Origin: Sulfitobacter sp. SK012
GTDB lineage: Bacteria > Pseudomonadota > Alphaproteobacteria > Rhodobacterales > Rhodobacteraceae
Assembly (NCBI RefSeq): GCF_003352085.1
Contig: NZ_CP025807.1
Span: 28,817 to 92,816 of the forward strand
Direction of reading: 5' to 3'
Length of the DNA: 64,000 nucleotides
The notes beneath the pieces were generated by a model, which saw only the letters and a list, made by a program, of their open reading frames with translations, did not search any database and was not told where the DNA came from. How positions within the stretch are numbered: the first letter of the stretch is position 1; every line of letters starts with the position of its first letter. The translations under genes and the position numbers were made by a program. This document shows, one piece after another, positions 52,485-60,509 of this stretch.

Positions 52485-53588
52485 ATGAAAATTCTCTCCC
52501 GCCAAGACCTCGAAGACATTTTGTACGGCGCTGCCATCATGGGCACAGGCGGAGGAGGGGAGCTGTCCGAGGGCTTTAAGATGATCGATGACGCCCTGTC
52601 CAAAGGCAAAGAATTCAAGATGGTGACGCTGGACGAAGCCCCGCAAGATGCGCTGGTCTGCACGCCCTATATGCTCGGTGCAATCTCTGCATTGCCACCC
52701 GATCAAGAGCATTTGTATGATCGCCTGCCACGCAGTGACGAACCCTCGATCCTTGCGGCATACCGCCGTTTCGAGGACTACTTGGGACGCAAATTCTACG
52801 GCACGATATCGTGTGAGCTTGGCGGATCAAACACGGCGACGGCATTTTACGCCGCTGCGATGTCCGGGGCCTATATCATTGACGCTGATCCCGCGGGCCG
52901 TGCGGTGCCAGAAATCACCCATTCAACCTATTATATCAACGGCCTGCCTGCCGCGCCAATTGTCATGGCGAATGCTTTTGGTGAAGCGATCATCTGCGAA
53001 AACGTCATGGATGATGCACGGGCCGAGCACATCGTGCGCGCCCTGTCTATGGTCAGTCGCAATGATATTGCCGCGATTGATCACGCCCTTGAAATCCATG
53101 AGATCCGCGATGCTGTCATCCCTGGCGCGATAAGCATGGCGATGGATATGGGCAAAAGCTGGCGTGAAGCGCGTGCGAAGGGTGAGGATGCTGCCGATAC
53201 GATTGCCGCCAGAGGTTTAGGGTTTGTGGCGTTTCGCGGTGCTGTCAAAGCAAACGATTGGAAGACCGAGGAGGGGTTTACGATTGGTAACATTTCAATC
53301 GACGGTACCGGTGGTTTTGAAGGAGATGCCTATCGCATCTGGCTGAAAAACGAAAACATGGTGGGCTGGTTGAACGACATCGTCCATGCCACAATCCCCG
53401 ACATGATCTGCATGATTGACACGGACACTGGCGAACCTGTTACGAACCCGAATTATTTTGAAGGCCAGAACGTCGCCGTCGTGATTTTGCCTGCACCAGC
53501 GCCGTTCACAACGCCGAAAGGGCTGGCTGCTTTTGGGCCGACCTATGCTGGCCTTGATCAACCCTACAGTCCTGCGGTTCCAACATAG
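52485..53588 (+). CDS. DUF917 family protein
   Basis: 367 residues from ATG 52485 (MKILSRQDLED). The family is recognised by its N-terminal GGGG turn (YGAAIMGTGGGGELSEGFKM), the middle segment FYGTISCELGGSNTATAFYA and EITHSTYYINGLPAAPIVM, and a C-terminal beta domain. Relatives are S-methyl-thiohydantoin desulfurase and hydantoinase/oxoprolinase-related proteins, so it may open or modify a cyclic imide or thiohydantoin. It follows the permease by 30 bases and precedes the cupin by 11, clearly in the same operon; the imported compound is probably its substrate. Confidence 0.85.
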   Translation: MKILSRQDLEDILYGAAIMGTGGGGELSEGFKMIDDALSKGKEFKMVTLDEAPQDALVCTPYMLGAISALPPDQEHLYDRLPRSDEPSILAAYRRFEDYLGRKFYGTISCELGGSNTATAFYAAAMSGAYIIDADPAGRAVPEITHSTYYINGLPAAPIVMANAFGEAIICENVMDDARAEHIVRALSMVSRNDIAAIDHALEIHEIRDAVIPGAISMAMDMGKSWREARAKGEDAADTIAARGLGFVAFRGAVKANDWKTEEGFTIGNISIDGTGGFEGDAYRIWLKNENMVGWLNDIVHATIPDMICMIDTDTGEPVTNPNYFEGQNVAVVILPAPAPFTTPKGLAAFGPTYAGLDQPYSPAVPT

Positions 53589-53599
53589 GAGAATGCGCC

Positions 53600-54076
53600 A
53601 TGACCAAGAGCTACAGCTTCGTCCCCCCGATGGGTGGCAAGAACTATGACTGGAGCGCCGACCACACTTACGTGAAAGTCTCCGCGCAAAACACGGGCGG
53701 CGCCTATACCTTGATGGAGGATAACCTGAAGGCCACGTTTGCGCTTGGCCTGCACCTCCACCGCACCCATGCCGAGACCTTCTACATCCTCGAAGGTTGC
53801 ATTAATTTCTACGTTGATGGCGACTGGATGACCGCGATACCCGGAACTTGTTTGCATGTGCCGGCCGGTGTTCCTCATTCCTGCACGCTCGCGAGTGGTG
53901 AAACAGGGGGGCGGATGTTGATGATTTATCAGCCTTCAGGTTTTGACGAATATCTCGCCGAACTGGCCACCATGTCCGACGCTGACTTCGCAAATGAACA
54001 GAAGATGACAGCGTTGAACGAGCGTTATGACATCATCAACCTCGGGCCACTTCCTGCTGGACAGCCAAGCGCTTAA
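53600..54076 (+). CDS. Cupin-domain protein
   Basis: 158 residues with one cupin_2 fold. Metal ligands are His and His of LHLHRTHAETFYILEG, the Glu within it, and the His of HVPAGVPHSC. The rest is a short C-terminal helical tail (YLAELATMSDADFANEQKM). Single-cupin proteins of catabolic operons act as isomerases, dioxygenases or lactone-handling enzymes. It is the last gene of the LysR-ABC-DUF917 operon. Confidence 0.86.
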   Translation: MTKSYSFVPPMGGKNYDWSADHTYVKVSAQNTGGAYTLMEDNLKATFALGLHLHRTHAETFYILEGCINFYVDGDWMTAIPGTCLHVPAGVPHSCTLASGETGGRMLMIYQPSGFDEYLAELATMSDADFANEQKMTALNERYDIINLGPLPAGQPSA

Positions 54077-54578
54077 CAAATTGACCGACGGGACGCACTT
54101 AGCCATCCTTTGCTCGACCGCGTGTTGAGGGTTTTCAGGCGTTGAGGTTCAGTTATTTAGGTTCGAAGTTGCTTTTCTCTACTCACCGTAGCAAGTCTGC
54201 ATTGGGCCGACAGCAGACTTTTAAATCAGAGCATGAAAGGGCCGCTTTGTCCGCGTCATTCCAGTTGATGCATCGTGCAGCGAAAGGCACAATACCCTAG
54301 ACCCGCCGTTCGTGGATCAAGCGGCGAAGGAGCTGGAAGAGCCCAATCTGTGAATTCGTATTTTGTGCTGCGTGCGCTCGCAGCGCAGGAAATGCCGCAT
54401 GAGCGAGAAATTTCGTGCCGCCGCGCAGCGGGAGAACCGGACATTCACGCAGACTTCAGCGAGGAGGAGCGGTCGAATTCACAGTTCGCGGGACAAAGCT
54501 GCCATCGGTATGTGGCGCCGCATACAACTCTTCGCGGAATTAAAGAGTCTCTCCAGGTATTGTGCGATTTCGACGAGT
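54077..54578. other. Gap of 500 bases with repeat-family R3 copy
   Basis: No gene. It contains GTTGATGCATCGTGCAGC at 54264-54281, followed by GAAAGG, one copy of the R3 repeat that also occurs at 58142 and 58316, preceded by GCTTTGTCCGC. Further degenerate repeat words (CTCGCAGCGCAGG, GTTCGCGGGACAAAGC) fill 54370-54510. Coding frames crossing it are arginine-rich and unconvincing. Confidence 0.5.
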
Positions 54579-56120
54579 TCAGATCGCAGCTTCGATTAGA
54601 TAAGGCCCTTTTGAAGCTGCCGCAGTATTCAACGCCTCTACAAAAGCCTGTTCGGTTTCAACGCGTTCACCTACAACACCATGGCCCTTGGCCAGCGAGA
54701 TCCAATCGAGCAGAGGATCTTCGATATCAAACATGGCGCGCGCATTTCGTCCCGGCTTTGGCGCACCTTGCGCTTCAAGTTCATGATGAAGGATTTGGTA
54801 GCCTCTATTTGCGATGATCACGAATGTGATGTCCATCCGCTCCCGCGCTGCCGTCCAAAGACTTTGTAGTTGGTACATCGCCGATCCGTCTCCTGAAACT
54901 GCAAAGACCGGCCGATCTGGGCAGGCAGTGGCAGCCCCAAGGGCATTCGGAAGGCACTGCCCGATAGAGCCGCCAGTGTTATTCAGGCGGTCATGCGATG
55001 CCGCAAGGTTGACGAAAGGCCAAATGCCCTGACCCGCGGTGACAGCTTCGTTCACCAAAATGGACCCTGCAGGGATAGATTGCGCCAAGCCACGGCCAAT
55101 GCCTTCGGCCGTCAACTTGCCGGTTTGGCTGTCGGGAATGGATGGCTGAATGCGCGCGATCGTTTCGCTGCCGTCCACGCCTGCCGCGTCGGCCAAATCT
55201 TGTAGGGTCGCAAGAATATCCCAGTCCCCGTAGCAAAGGCGGTCAATTGCGCAACCAGCTGGTTCCGGCGTTGACGGCTTACCCGGGTAAGCAAAGAAGT
55301 TCACAGGTGGGTCTTCGCCAACCAAAACAATGCGGGTAAAGTCTCTAAGGAATTCGGCGTTCAAATCTGACGGGTAAAACAGTGGTTCAAATTTGACCGC
55401 ACCATCACCAAACGCAATACGCGGCGCAAAGAATGGTGCAAGCAGTCTGCATCCTGTTCTCGCCGCGATTTGCCCGGCCAACTCCGCACCCTTTCCAAAG
55501 AGGGCCGGACCGCCAACCAAGAGCGCTGCCCCCGGTTTCGTCAGATCACCTGCCGCCGCAACGATCCGGTGCGCGTCAGGGCGGTGTTTTGGCAAGGTTG
55601 GCGAAGCAGTCTGAACATCTGATGCACCGTCGCCCCATGCCGCGTCTGCCTGCAGAATGAGCGTCGCGATCTGCCCGCCACGTGCAGCTTGAATTGCGTC
55701 TGCGCCGAGCTGGCTGACCATTGTCCCATCTGTCGCCCGACGGACCCAATGCGAGATTGACCCCGCCACGCCGTCCAAGTCAGATTGCAAAGGTGCATCA
55801 TGTTTCAGGTGATAGCCTGCATGATCGCCGACAACATTTAGAATGCCGGAAAGACCTTTACGTGCGTTGTGCAAATTGGCCCATCCGTTCGCAAAACCGG
55901 GGCCCAGATGTAGGAGGGTACCTGCCACGTTTCCACTCATTCTTGCGTAGCCGTCTGCGGCGCCTGTTACACCGCCCTCGAACAGGCACAGTATACATCG
56001 CATTTCAGGGTGCGTATCCAAAGCAGCAACAAAATGCATTTCGGACGTGCCCGGATTGGCAAAGCAAATCGAGACATCTGACGCCAGCATTGTCTCAACA
56101 AGAGATTCAGCACCATTCAT
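54579..56120 (-). CDS. Thiamine diphosphate enzyme (acetolactate synthase-like)
   Basis: 513 residues from ATG 56120 (MNGAESLVETMLASDVS); the longer frame to 56234 lacks family character. The catalytic Glu is in FANPGTSEMHFV, and the ThDP/Mg motif is GDGSAMYQLQSLWTAARERM with the final Asn in IIANRGYQILH. The central domain binds no obvious FAD, so it resembles benzoylformate decarboxylase/acetolactate synthase-like proteins rather than true IlvB. It decarboxylates or condenses a 2-oxo acid in the cytoplasm. It stands alone between two repeat-bearing gaps; the pathway is unknown. Confidence 0.92.
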   Translation of the reverse strand: MNGAESLVETMLASDVSICFANPGTSEMHFVAALDTHPEMRCILCLFEGGVTGAADGYARMSGNVAGTLLHLGPGFANGWANLHNARKGLSGILNVVGDHAGYHLKHDAPLQSDLDGVAGSISHWVRRATDGTMVSQLGADAIQAARGGQIATLILQADAAWGDGASDVQTASPTLPKHRPDAHRIVAAAGDLTKPGAALLVGGPALFGKGAELAGQIAARTGCRLLAPFFAPRIAFGDGAVKFEPLFYPSDLNAEFLRDFTRIVLVGEDPPVNFFAYPGKPSTPEPAGCAIDRLCYGDWDILATLQDLADAAGVDGSETIARIQPSIPDSQTGKLTAEGIGRGLAQSIPAGSILVNEAVTAGQGIWPFVNLAASHDRLNNTGGSIGQCLPNALGAATACPDRPVFAVSGDGSAMYQLQSLWTAARERMDITFVIIANRGYQILHHELEAQGAPKPGRNARAMFDIEDPLLDWISLAKGHGVVGERVETEQAFVEALNTAAASKGPYLIEAAI

Positions 56121-56736
56121 ATGCAAACTTTCTTCATTAAAAGCCCAAATCTCGGACAAAATAGCCGTTCTGTCCATAATCAAATTAAATTGAGCCACTA
56201 GGTGTCCCCCATTTTGCCTCATCAGGAACCACAACCGACTAAGGAGCGCTTTCGTAGGATCACAAAATCACGACCAGCATTAGAGCTTGAACTTACTTTT
56301 ATAGCCCTGGCTTCAAAAGCCGAACCTATCACCCAAGGACCCACAGATGCCGGCAAGATTTTGTAATTGCAGCATTCGACATGTTGGGCTCAGAGCCGCC
56401 ATGCGGTGATGCAGCGACAGGCAGCCATCTGATGTTCTCAGACCTGCCGTTGGGCATATTCGCGGTAACCTATGCCAAGCTGTTCAAAGCATTGGTGTTT
56501 ACGGGAACAAAGCCAAGATAGCGTGCCGTTCCTTCTCAGACGGCCGTCGTTCCAATTTTTTAAAAGAAGGTTCGGTCTGAGCCCAAACTACCGATCCTCC
56601 GCAACGCAGCGAATGGCGGCTTTGAAAAAGTGGCTAATCACGATTGTCATCTTAGTAACATTGCGTGCCATGAGCGCCAGAGACATTCCCCACGGTAGCC
56701 TGCGGCTCAGCGCCGACCAAACAATTTCGGCACGTC
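56121..56736. other. Gap of 600 bases without a gene
   Basis: The first 120 bases upstream of the thiamine-diphosphate gene are AT-rich. Bases 56560-56640 carry the intergenic repeat words (CCGCAACGCAGCGAATGGCGG) and 56380-56440 a similar GCGGTGATGCAGCGACAGGC. No protein-like frame or RNA gene was found. Confidence 0.4.
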
Positions 56737-57726
56737 TCAGGTCGGCGGCACAATTCCCAGCAACCGTGCAACCAATGCGGATTGGCTCCGCGTTCCCGTC
56801 TTGTCGAATAGGCGCTGAAGGTGCGTCTTCGCAGTGTTAAGACTAATGCCCAACCTCTCGGCAGACGTTGGCATATCAAGGCCTTCAAGGACGAGAGATG
56901 CCAATCGGAGTTGTGCCGGGGACAAGGAGAATAGCGTCTGCGCATACTCCAGCTGATGTTCAGCCGACTGAACGTCGTTAAAGCTGACTATGAGCAATTC
57001 GTCCTGCTTTGACACCCAAACAACGTGCTGCTTTGCATCGTCTTCGCCTTCCAACAGCACAGGCTGATTTCCAGCGCCTCGTGGATTGTTCATGGATGGG
57101 CGATAGTCGATGATGTTCAACTCGCTCATTTCAGTTGCGACGGCTCGAAGCCGGTCCGTATCGCCGAGACGAGCCGAGTGCAGCCTCGCGCCGGACTTCC
57201 TCAGTGCCGGATGCGACGGCAGCTCCAACTTGGCGCTCTCGTTCATCCAAAGGATATTCAGCCGCTCATCAATACGGATTACGGGATACTCAATATATTC
57301 GAGCGATGTATCCCCATGACCAAAAAGGGCAATTTTCCATCCGTCGGACTGTTTCTCAAGGATGCGCACTTGATGACTGAGACCAGCAGTTACGAAAGGG
57401 TCCGCCGCGTGCGGGCCATATTGATCAAAACTGGCCCAAGCCATGTCGCCACCAATCTGGATGGACCAGTTAGATCGCTTGTATTCGACGGCGGATTCTG
57501 GGTTAGGCACAGGATGGAGCGCAAACATTTCTTTTATCATCAAGACCTGCGCGGCAAAGCCTTCAACGTAGTGCATGATACCGCCCGTTAAGGCCCCAAG
57601 CCTACGCAGCCGATCTTCCTTCAGGATACAGCCTTCCCAGGTCTCGTAGTCGCGGTTGAGATAGGCGGTGCATTCGCGCTCGATCAGGTCCATGATCAGT
57701 TGGCGCTCAACCTGTTCGTCGCCCAT
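56737..57726 (-). CDS. LuxR-type regulator with NTF2-like and PAS-like sensor domains
   Basis: 329 residues from ATG 57726 (MGDEQVERQLIM); an earlier ATG at 57795 is possible. Residues 5-150 look like an NTF2/SnoaL-type fold (LIERECTAYLNRDYETWEGC, GGDMAWASFDQYGPHAADPF), residues 155-250 a PAS-like domain, and the C-terminal 65 residues a LuxR helix-turn-helix (LSPAQLRLASLVLEGLDMPT, RLGISLNTAKTHLQRLFDKT). An NTF2-like enzyme fold as the sensor of a DNA-binding protein is uncommon. The target gene is unknown; the minus-strand thiamine diphosphate gene downstream is the nearest candidate. Confidence 0.87.
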   Translation of the reverse strand: MGDEQVERQLIMDLIERECTAYLNRDYETWEGCILKEDRLRRLGALTGGIMHYVEGFAAQVLMIKEMFALHPVPNPESAVEYKRSNWSIQIGGDMAWASFDQYGPHAADPFVTAGLSHQVRILEKQSDGWKIALFGHGDTSLEYIEYPVIRIDERLNILWMNESAKLELPSHPALRKSGARLHSARLGDTDRLRAVATEMSELNIIDYRPSMNNPRGAGNQPVLLEGEDDAKQHVVWVSKQDELLIVSFNDVQSAEHQLEYAQTLFSLSPAQLRLASLVLEGLDMPTSAERLGISLNTAKTHLQRLFDKTGTRSQSALVARLLGIVPPT

Positions 57727-57784
57727 AAAATCCCCCTTCTTGACTGCCCCGATCCGCCGAGCATCAGAGGTGGCATCCTTTGCG

Positions 57785-58027
57785 TCAAGCATCAAGTCGG
57801 TCCGGAAGCTCGTTACCTCTTAGAAAACTTGAGACCTTCGTTGCGCCGCAACGCAGTCTTGCCCATGCGAGTTTAAAGACGGACAAATGATCTTTGCCGA
57901 AAGTGTCGTAGAACTTGTCCTCTCCATTTTCATCGAATTCTTTTGTTAAATTGCGGGCGGCGAAATTGCCGGCGATTACCACTGTCAGGTCCATTGCTTT
58001 GTCCTCATGATTTGGTGCGATGATCAT
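57785..58027 (-). CDS. Small hypothetical protein
   Basis: 80 residues from ATG 58027, or 69 from ATG 57994. The sequence DLTVVIAGNFAARNLTKEFD then FYDTFGKDHLSVFKLAWARL looks protein-like, but no domain is recognised. Its end overlaps the longest possible start of the LuxR-type gene by 11 bases, so the two could be co-transcribed. It may be a short regulatory partner or a remnant. Confidence 0.42.
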   Translation of the reverse strand: MIIAPNHEDKAMDLTVVIAGNFAARNLTKEFDENGEDKFYDTFGKDHLSVFKLAWARLRCGATKVSSFLRGNELPDRLDA

Positions 58028-58141
58028 GGGTACCACCTCGGCCAGCGGCCACTTGTCATCCGATCGATTGAGGGGGAAGTGCTTGGACGAACGGACATTG
58101 GTGCAACCGCGGCGAAGGCCCGCTTTTCCCGCACTTTGTGA

Positions 58142-58165
58142 GTTAATGCGCCGTGCAGCGAAAGG
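58142..58165. repeat. Dispersed repeat R3, copy 2
   Basis: GTTAATGCGCCGTGCAGC followed by GAAAGG. It matches the copies at 54264-54287 and 58316-58338 except at the variable positions (consensus GTTnATGCnnCGTGCAGC, then GAA). It is preceded by a CCCGCACTTTGTG stretch similar to the lead-in of the other copies. Confidence 0.7.
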
Positions 58166-58220
58166 ACGGTTTGGCTTCAAACCTTTTTTGCCCGATCCAA
58201 TGGCCGGTTTGGTGAAAATT

Positions 58221-58307
58221 GCTGCGCCACAGAAATTCCTATGCTGCGAACGCGAGCAAATGCTGCGTCAGCAATAGCCGCAGGTGCATAAGTCTGGATT
58301 GTCCGCA
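58221..58307. repeat. Dispersed repeat R2, copy 2
   Basis: Gap-free match over 87 bases to 43568-43654; bases 58258-58289 are identical at 31 of 32 positions. It sits directly before an R3 copy. The parallel minus-strand translation (CGQSR-x-MHL-x-LLLTQH) continues about 45 codons upstream in the open frame 58239-58523, so a decayed coding sequence is possible. Confidence 0.8.
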
Positions 58308-58315
58308 GTGTGTCA

Positions 58316-58338
58316 GTTCATGCGTCGTGCAGCGAATG
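58316..58338. repeat. Dispersed repeat R3, copy 3
   Basis: GTTCATGCGTCGTGCAGC followed by GAATG, directly after R2 copy 2. The lead-in TTGTCCGCAGTG resembles the GCTTTGTCCGC before the 54264 copy. Confidence 0.7.
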
Positions 58339-58573
58339 TCCGGCCCTCGCATGAGCAGCCTTTCGATAAACTGAGACAGGTTAGGCTCGATCCATTTCTC
58401 TAAGACTTTGGGTGCCGAATCCCCGTTGGCTTGATGCTCATCAATGATTGCCTTCATACTTATTGTGACCCCCGCCAGCGACGTCACCGTTTTGCGCGTG
58501 AACCCTCGAATTGGGTGTCGCAATCTCCCTTTTTGCTAACTTTCCTCACCACACTTACCTCAAACCGCCCTGA

Positions 58574-58624
58574 GCGGATCAACCCCGCAAGGGGGTTCCC
58601 CTGTGCTGCGCTACGGTGATCCGC
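58574..58624 (+). ncRNA. Structured leader candidate upstream of the DUF736 gene
   Basis: GCGGATCA (58574-58581) pairs perfectly with TGATCCGC (58617-58624), enclosing an inner hairpin (AACCCC with GGGGTT, 58581-58586 and 58592-58597). The structure ends 50 bases before the DUF736 start. It could be a 5' leader that controls this plasmid gene, or a DNA hairpin used in transfer or replication. No known riboswitch is recognised. Confidence 0.35.
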
Positions 58625-58674
58625 GGTCGCCATGAGACGTGCTCAATTCGTCACTTAGCAAAAGGAAAATTGAC

Positions 58675-58989
58675 ATGACACTCGAAGGTACAATCACCCG
58701 CACAAACGACAACACTTTCACCGGCTGGATCGCCTCCCTGACATTCGATGTCGACATCGCAATCTCAGAAAACCCTCACAAGAAGACCGAGAAGCACCCA
58801 GACTTCGAAATCACCGCCAAATCCACGCGCAACCGTTCCATCCGCATCGGCAGCGCCTGGAACGCCACAAGCCAAGCTGGCAATGACTACCTCTCCGTCG
58901 CCATCAACTTTGGCACAGGTGAAATCCGTGCCAACGCGGTCAAGACCGAGAACGAGGGCGAATATCGCTTCATCCCCTACTCAAATTAA
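58675..58989 (+). CDS. DUF736 family protein
   Basis: 104 residues from ATG 58675, with AAAAGGAAA 6 bases upstream. DUF736 proteins are small, single-domain and common on alphaproteobacterial plasmids and integrative elements; the pattern NTFTGWIASLTFDVDIAISE, HPDFEITA and RIGSAWNATSQAGNDYLSVA is typical. The function is unknown; the frequent company of ParB-like, RepA and antirestriction genes suggests plasmid maintenance or transfer. A hairpin follows the stop. Confidence 0.88.
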   Translation: MTLEGTITRTNDNTFTGWIASLTFDVDIAISENPHKKTEKHPDFEITAKSTRNRSIRIGSAWNATSQAGNDYLSVAINFGTGEIRANAVKTENEGEYRFIPYSN

Positions 58990-60015
58990 GACGTCAGGCG
59001 CGGGCATCGCCCGCGCCATTCACCCAAATTTACAGTCCTTGGGTGCTCACACGGTGTCGGTTACAGGACGGTTCTCGAGCCGTTTCAGTGGCGATGGGGC
59101 AGCCGCTGGATTCTTCATCACAAGTCGGGTTTTTAAGTGATTGATTTAAAAATCTTTTTTCTAAGCATTTTGAGCAATACCTGATTTGGCTAGATGTCTG
59201 ATGAGCAGTTCACGACTTGAGCGGTGTGACACCTCCCCTGCCCCAAACGTCCATTTCTCATTGAGGTTTGAACCAATGGCATATTGCTGCGATCGCTTTA
59301 ACTTGGTTAGCAGCTCACCCCAAAACATGTGGCGGCAACGCCGTTGATTGGAAGGTAGGCGCGGCGGGGAGAACATAAGCCAGTCGAGATATTATTCCAT
59401 TGTGCAATGACTTCGTTGGTCAGTCTTAGTACTGCTGTGAACGAATAGACGCCTCTGACAGGCCAAAACGTGGCTTTAGGCGATGTGCGGTGGCCAAAGG
59501 GCCTAGTGGGGCCCCTGCCCCGCCCTGAGGGCGTGTCATCGCCGCTCTAGGCTTCGTCCGACAGGCCGTCCTGCGCCCAGAACACCGCTCCTCTACCCCA
59601 TGGATCCAATAGGCGCCCTCCTGTCTCAGAGATGAGCCAGGAAGCCTTCTTTGCTTCATATGGCTCTGAGGTGCTGTGATCTGCCCATTCGGGTCACGAT
59701 CAGCTGGTGCAACGGATCTCGCCCGATCCTGTCTCAATGGTCCCTTGGGGTTCGCGCAAGCGCGATACGCCGCTGCGGGACAGATGCTTTAGAACCCGCT
59801 GGGTTCTCGCGCGCGCAACCCCAAAAGAGCAAAACCGTGTCCTCGGGCTTCGCCTGCGGGCCGCACCACTTTCGCACTTTTGGGGTGTGCGCTTGCTCAC
59901 TCCGGCACTTCGCCAGTGGGTCAGGTTTTAGAGACGACGCCCTCAAGGGCTTTTCTCAAAACCAGACGACCAAAGGGGCAACGACCCCACCCACACCACA
60001 AAGGAGTAAACCGAT
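58990..60015. other. One-kilobase gap in the replicon backbone
   Basis: Between DUF736 and DUF3768. A possible 55-residue frame on the minus strand (59161-59328, FWGELLTKLKRSQQYAIGSN) has ordinary composition but no support. The rest is GC-rich and full of short hairpins (TCGCGC/GCGCGA near 59745-59760; GCCC/GGGC then TTTT near 59939-59954) and of GGGCCCC-type words near 59500. Non-coding plasmid sequence, perhaps origin or transfer DNA, is more likely than genes; the frames with arginine-rich translations on both strands should be ignored. Confidence 0.4.
58997..59017 (+). terminator. Hairpin after DUF736
   Basis: GGCGCGGGC (58997-59005) and GCCCGCGCC (59009-59017) form a 9-bp stem with a 3-base loop, 8 bases after the stop. 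There is no clear T-tract, so it is a rho-independent-like or processing hairpin. Confidence 0.55.
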
Positions 60016-60399
60016 ATGGCCCAATCAAGCAAAGTACGCAGCGAAGCTGAAACCAACGCAACCATTGCCGAACAAAACGACAGGTTTCGCACCACTTGGG
60101 GGGCAGATTTTACAGTTCCCGGTCAGATCATGTTGACGCGCGGCGTGGCCGATCTGTCGCCAGCCGCCAAAGCCATCATCATGCAGCGGGTTCAAACCTT
60201 CTCAGAGTTTTCTGAGGACAATGACCCCTACGGCGATCACACCTTTGGCGCGTTTGAGTTCGAGATCGCTGGCAACAGCTACCACATTTTCTGGAAAATC
60301 GACCTTTACGACAAGGACTACAGCATGGGCAGCGATGACCCAGCAAACGTGGCCGTCACACGGCGCGTGCTCACCGTCTTACACGCCTCTGAATACTGA
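60016..60399 (+). CDS. DUF3768 family protein
   Basis: 127 residues from ATG 60016, with AAGGAG 8 bases upstream. The domain is recognised by IAEQNDRFRTTWGADFTVPG at the N-terminus, then ILTRGVADLSPAAKAIIMQR-like sequence, then DPYGDHTFGAFEFEIAGNSY and YDKDYSMGSDDPANVAVTRR at the end. It is small, cytoplasmic and nearly confined to alphaproteobacterial plasmids and phages. Function unknown. It precedes the ParB-like gene by 110 bases on the same strand. Confidence 0.86.
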   Translation: MAQSSKVRSEAETNATIAEQNDRFRTTWGADFTVPGQIMLTRGVADLSPAAKAIIMQRVQTFSEFSEDNDPYGDHTFGAFEFEIAGNSYHIFWKIDLYDKDYSMGSDDPANVAVTRRVLTVLHASEY

Positions 60400-60509
60400 A
60401 CGCGATGCGCCCAAAGCTCGGGCGCATCCACTCAGTGCCAGCCCTTCAAATCAACAATCGACGGGCGAGGCACATTCAACACCATCACCGCAAAACAAGG
60501 ATAAATCCC

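Noticed and set aside
58239..58523. 94-residue open frame on the minus strand
   Set aside because: Its C-terminal third equals the translation of repeat R2, also seen at 43568-43654, so it is treated as repeat DNA; the N-terminal part could still be a decayed gene.
59426..59737. 103-residue open frame on the minus strand in the replicon backbone
   Set aside because: Low-complexity, arginine/glycine-rich translation in a GC-rich, hairpin-filled stretch with open frames on both strands; no support for coding.
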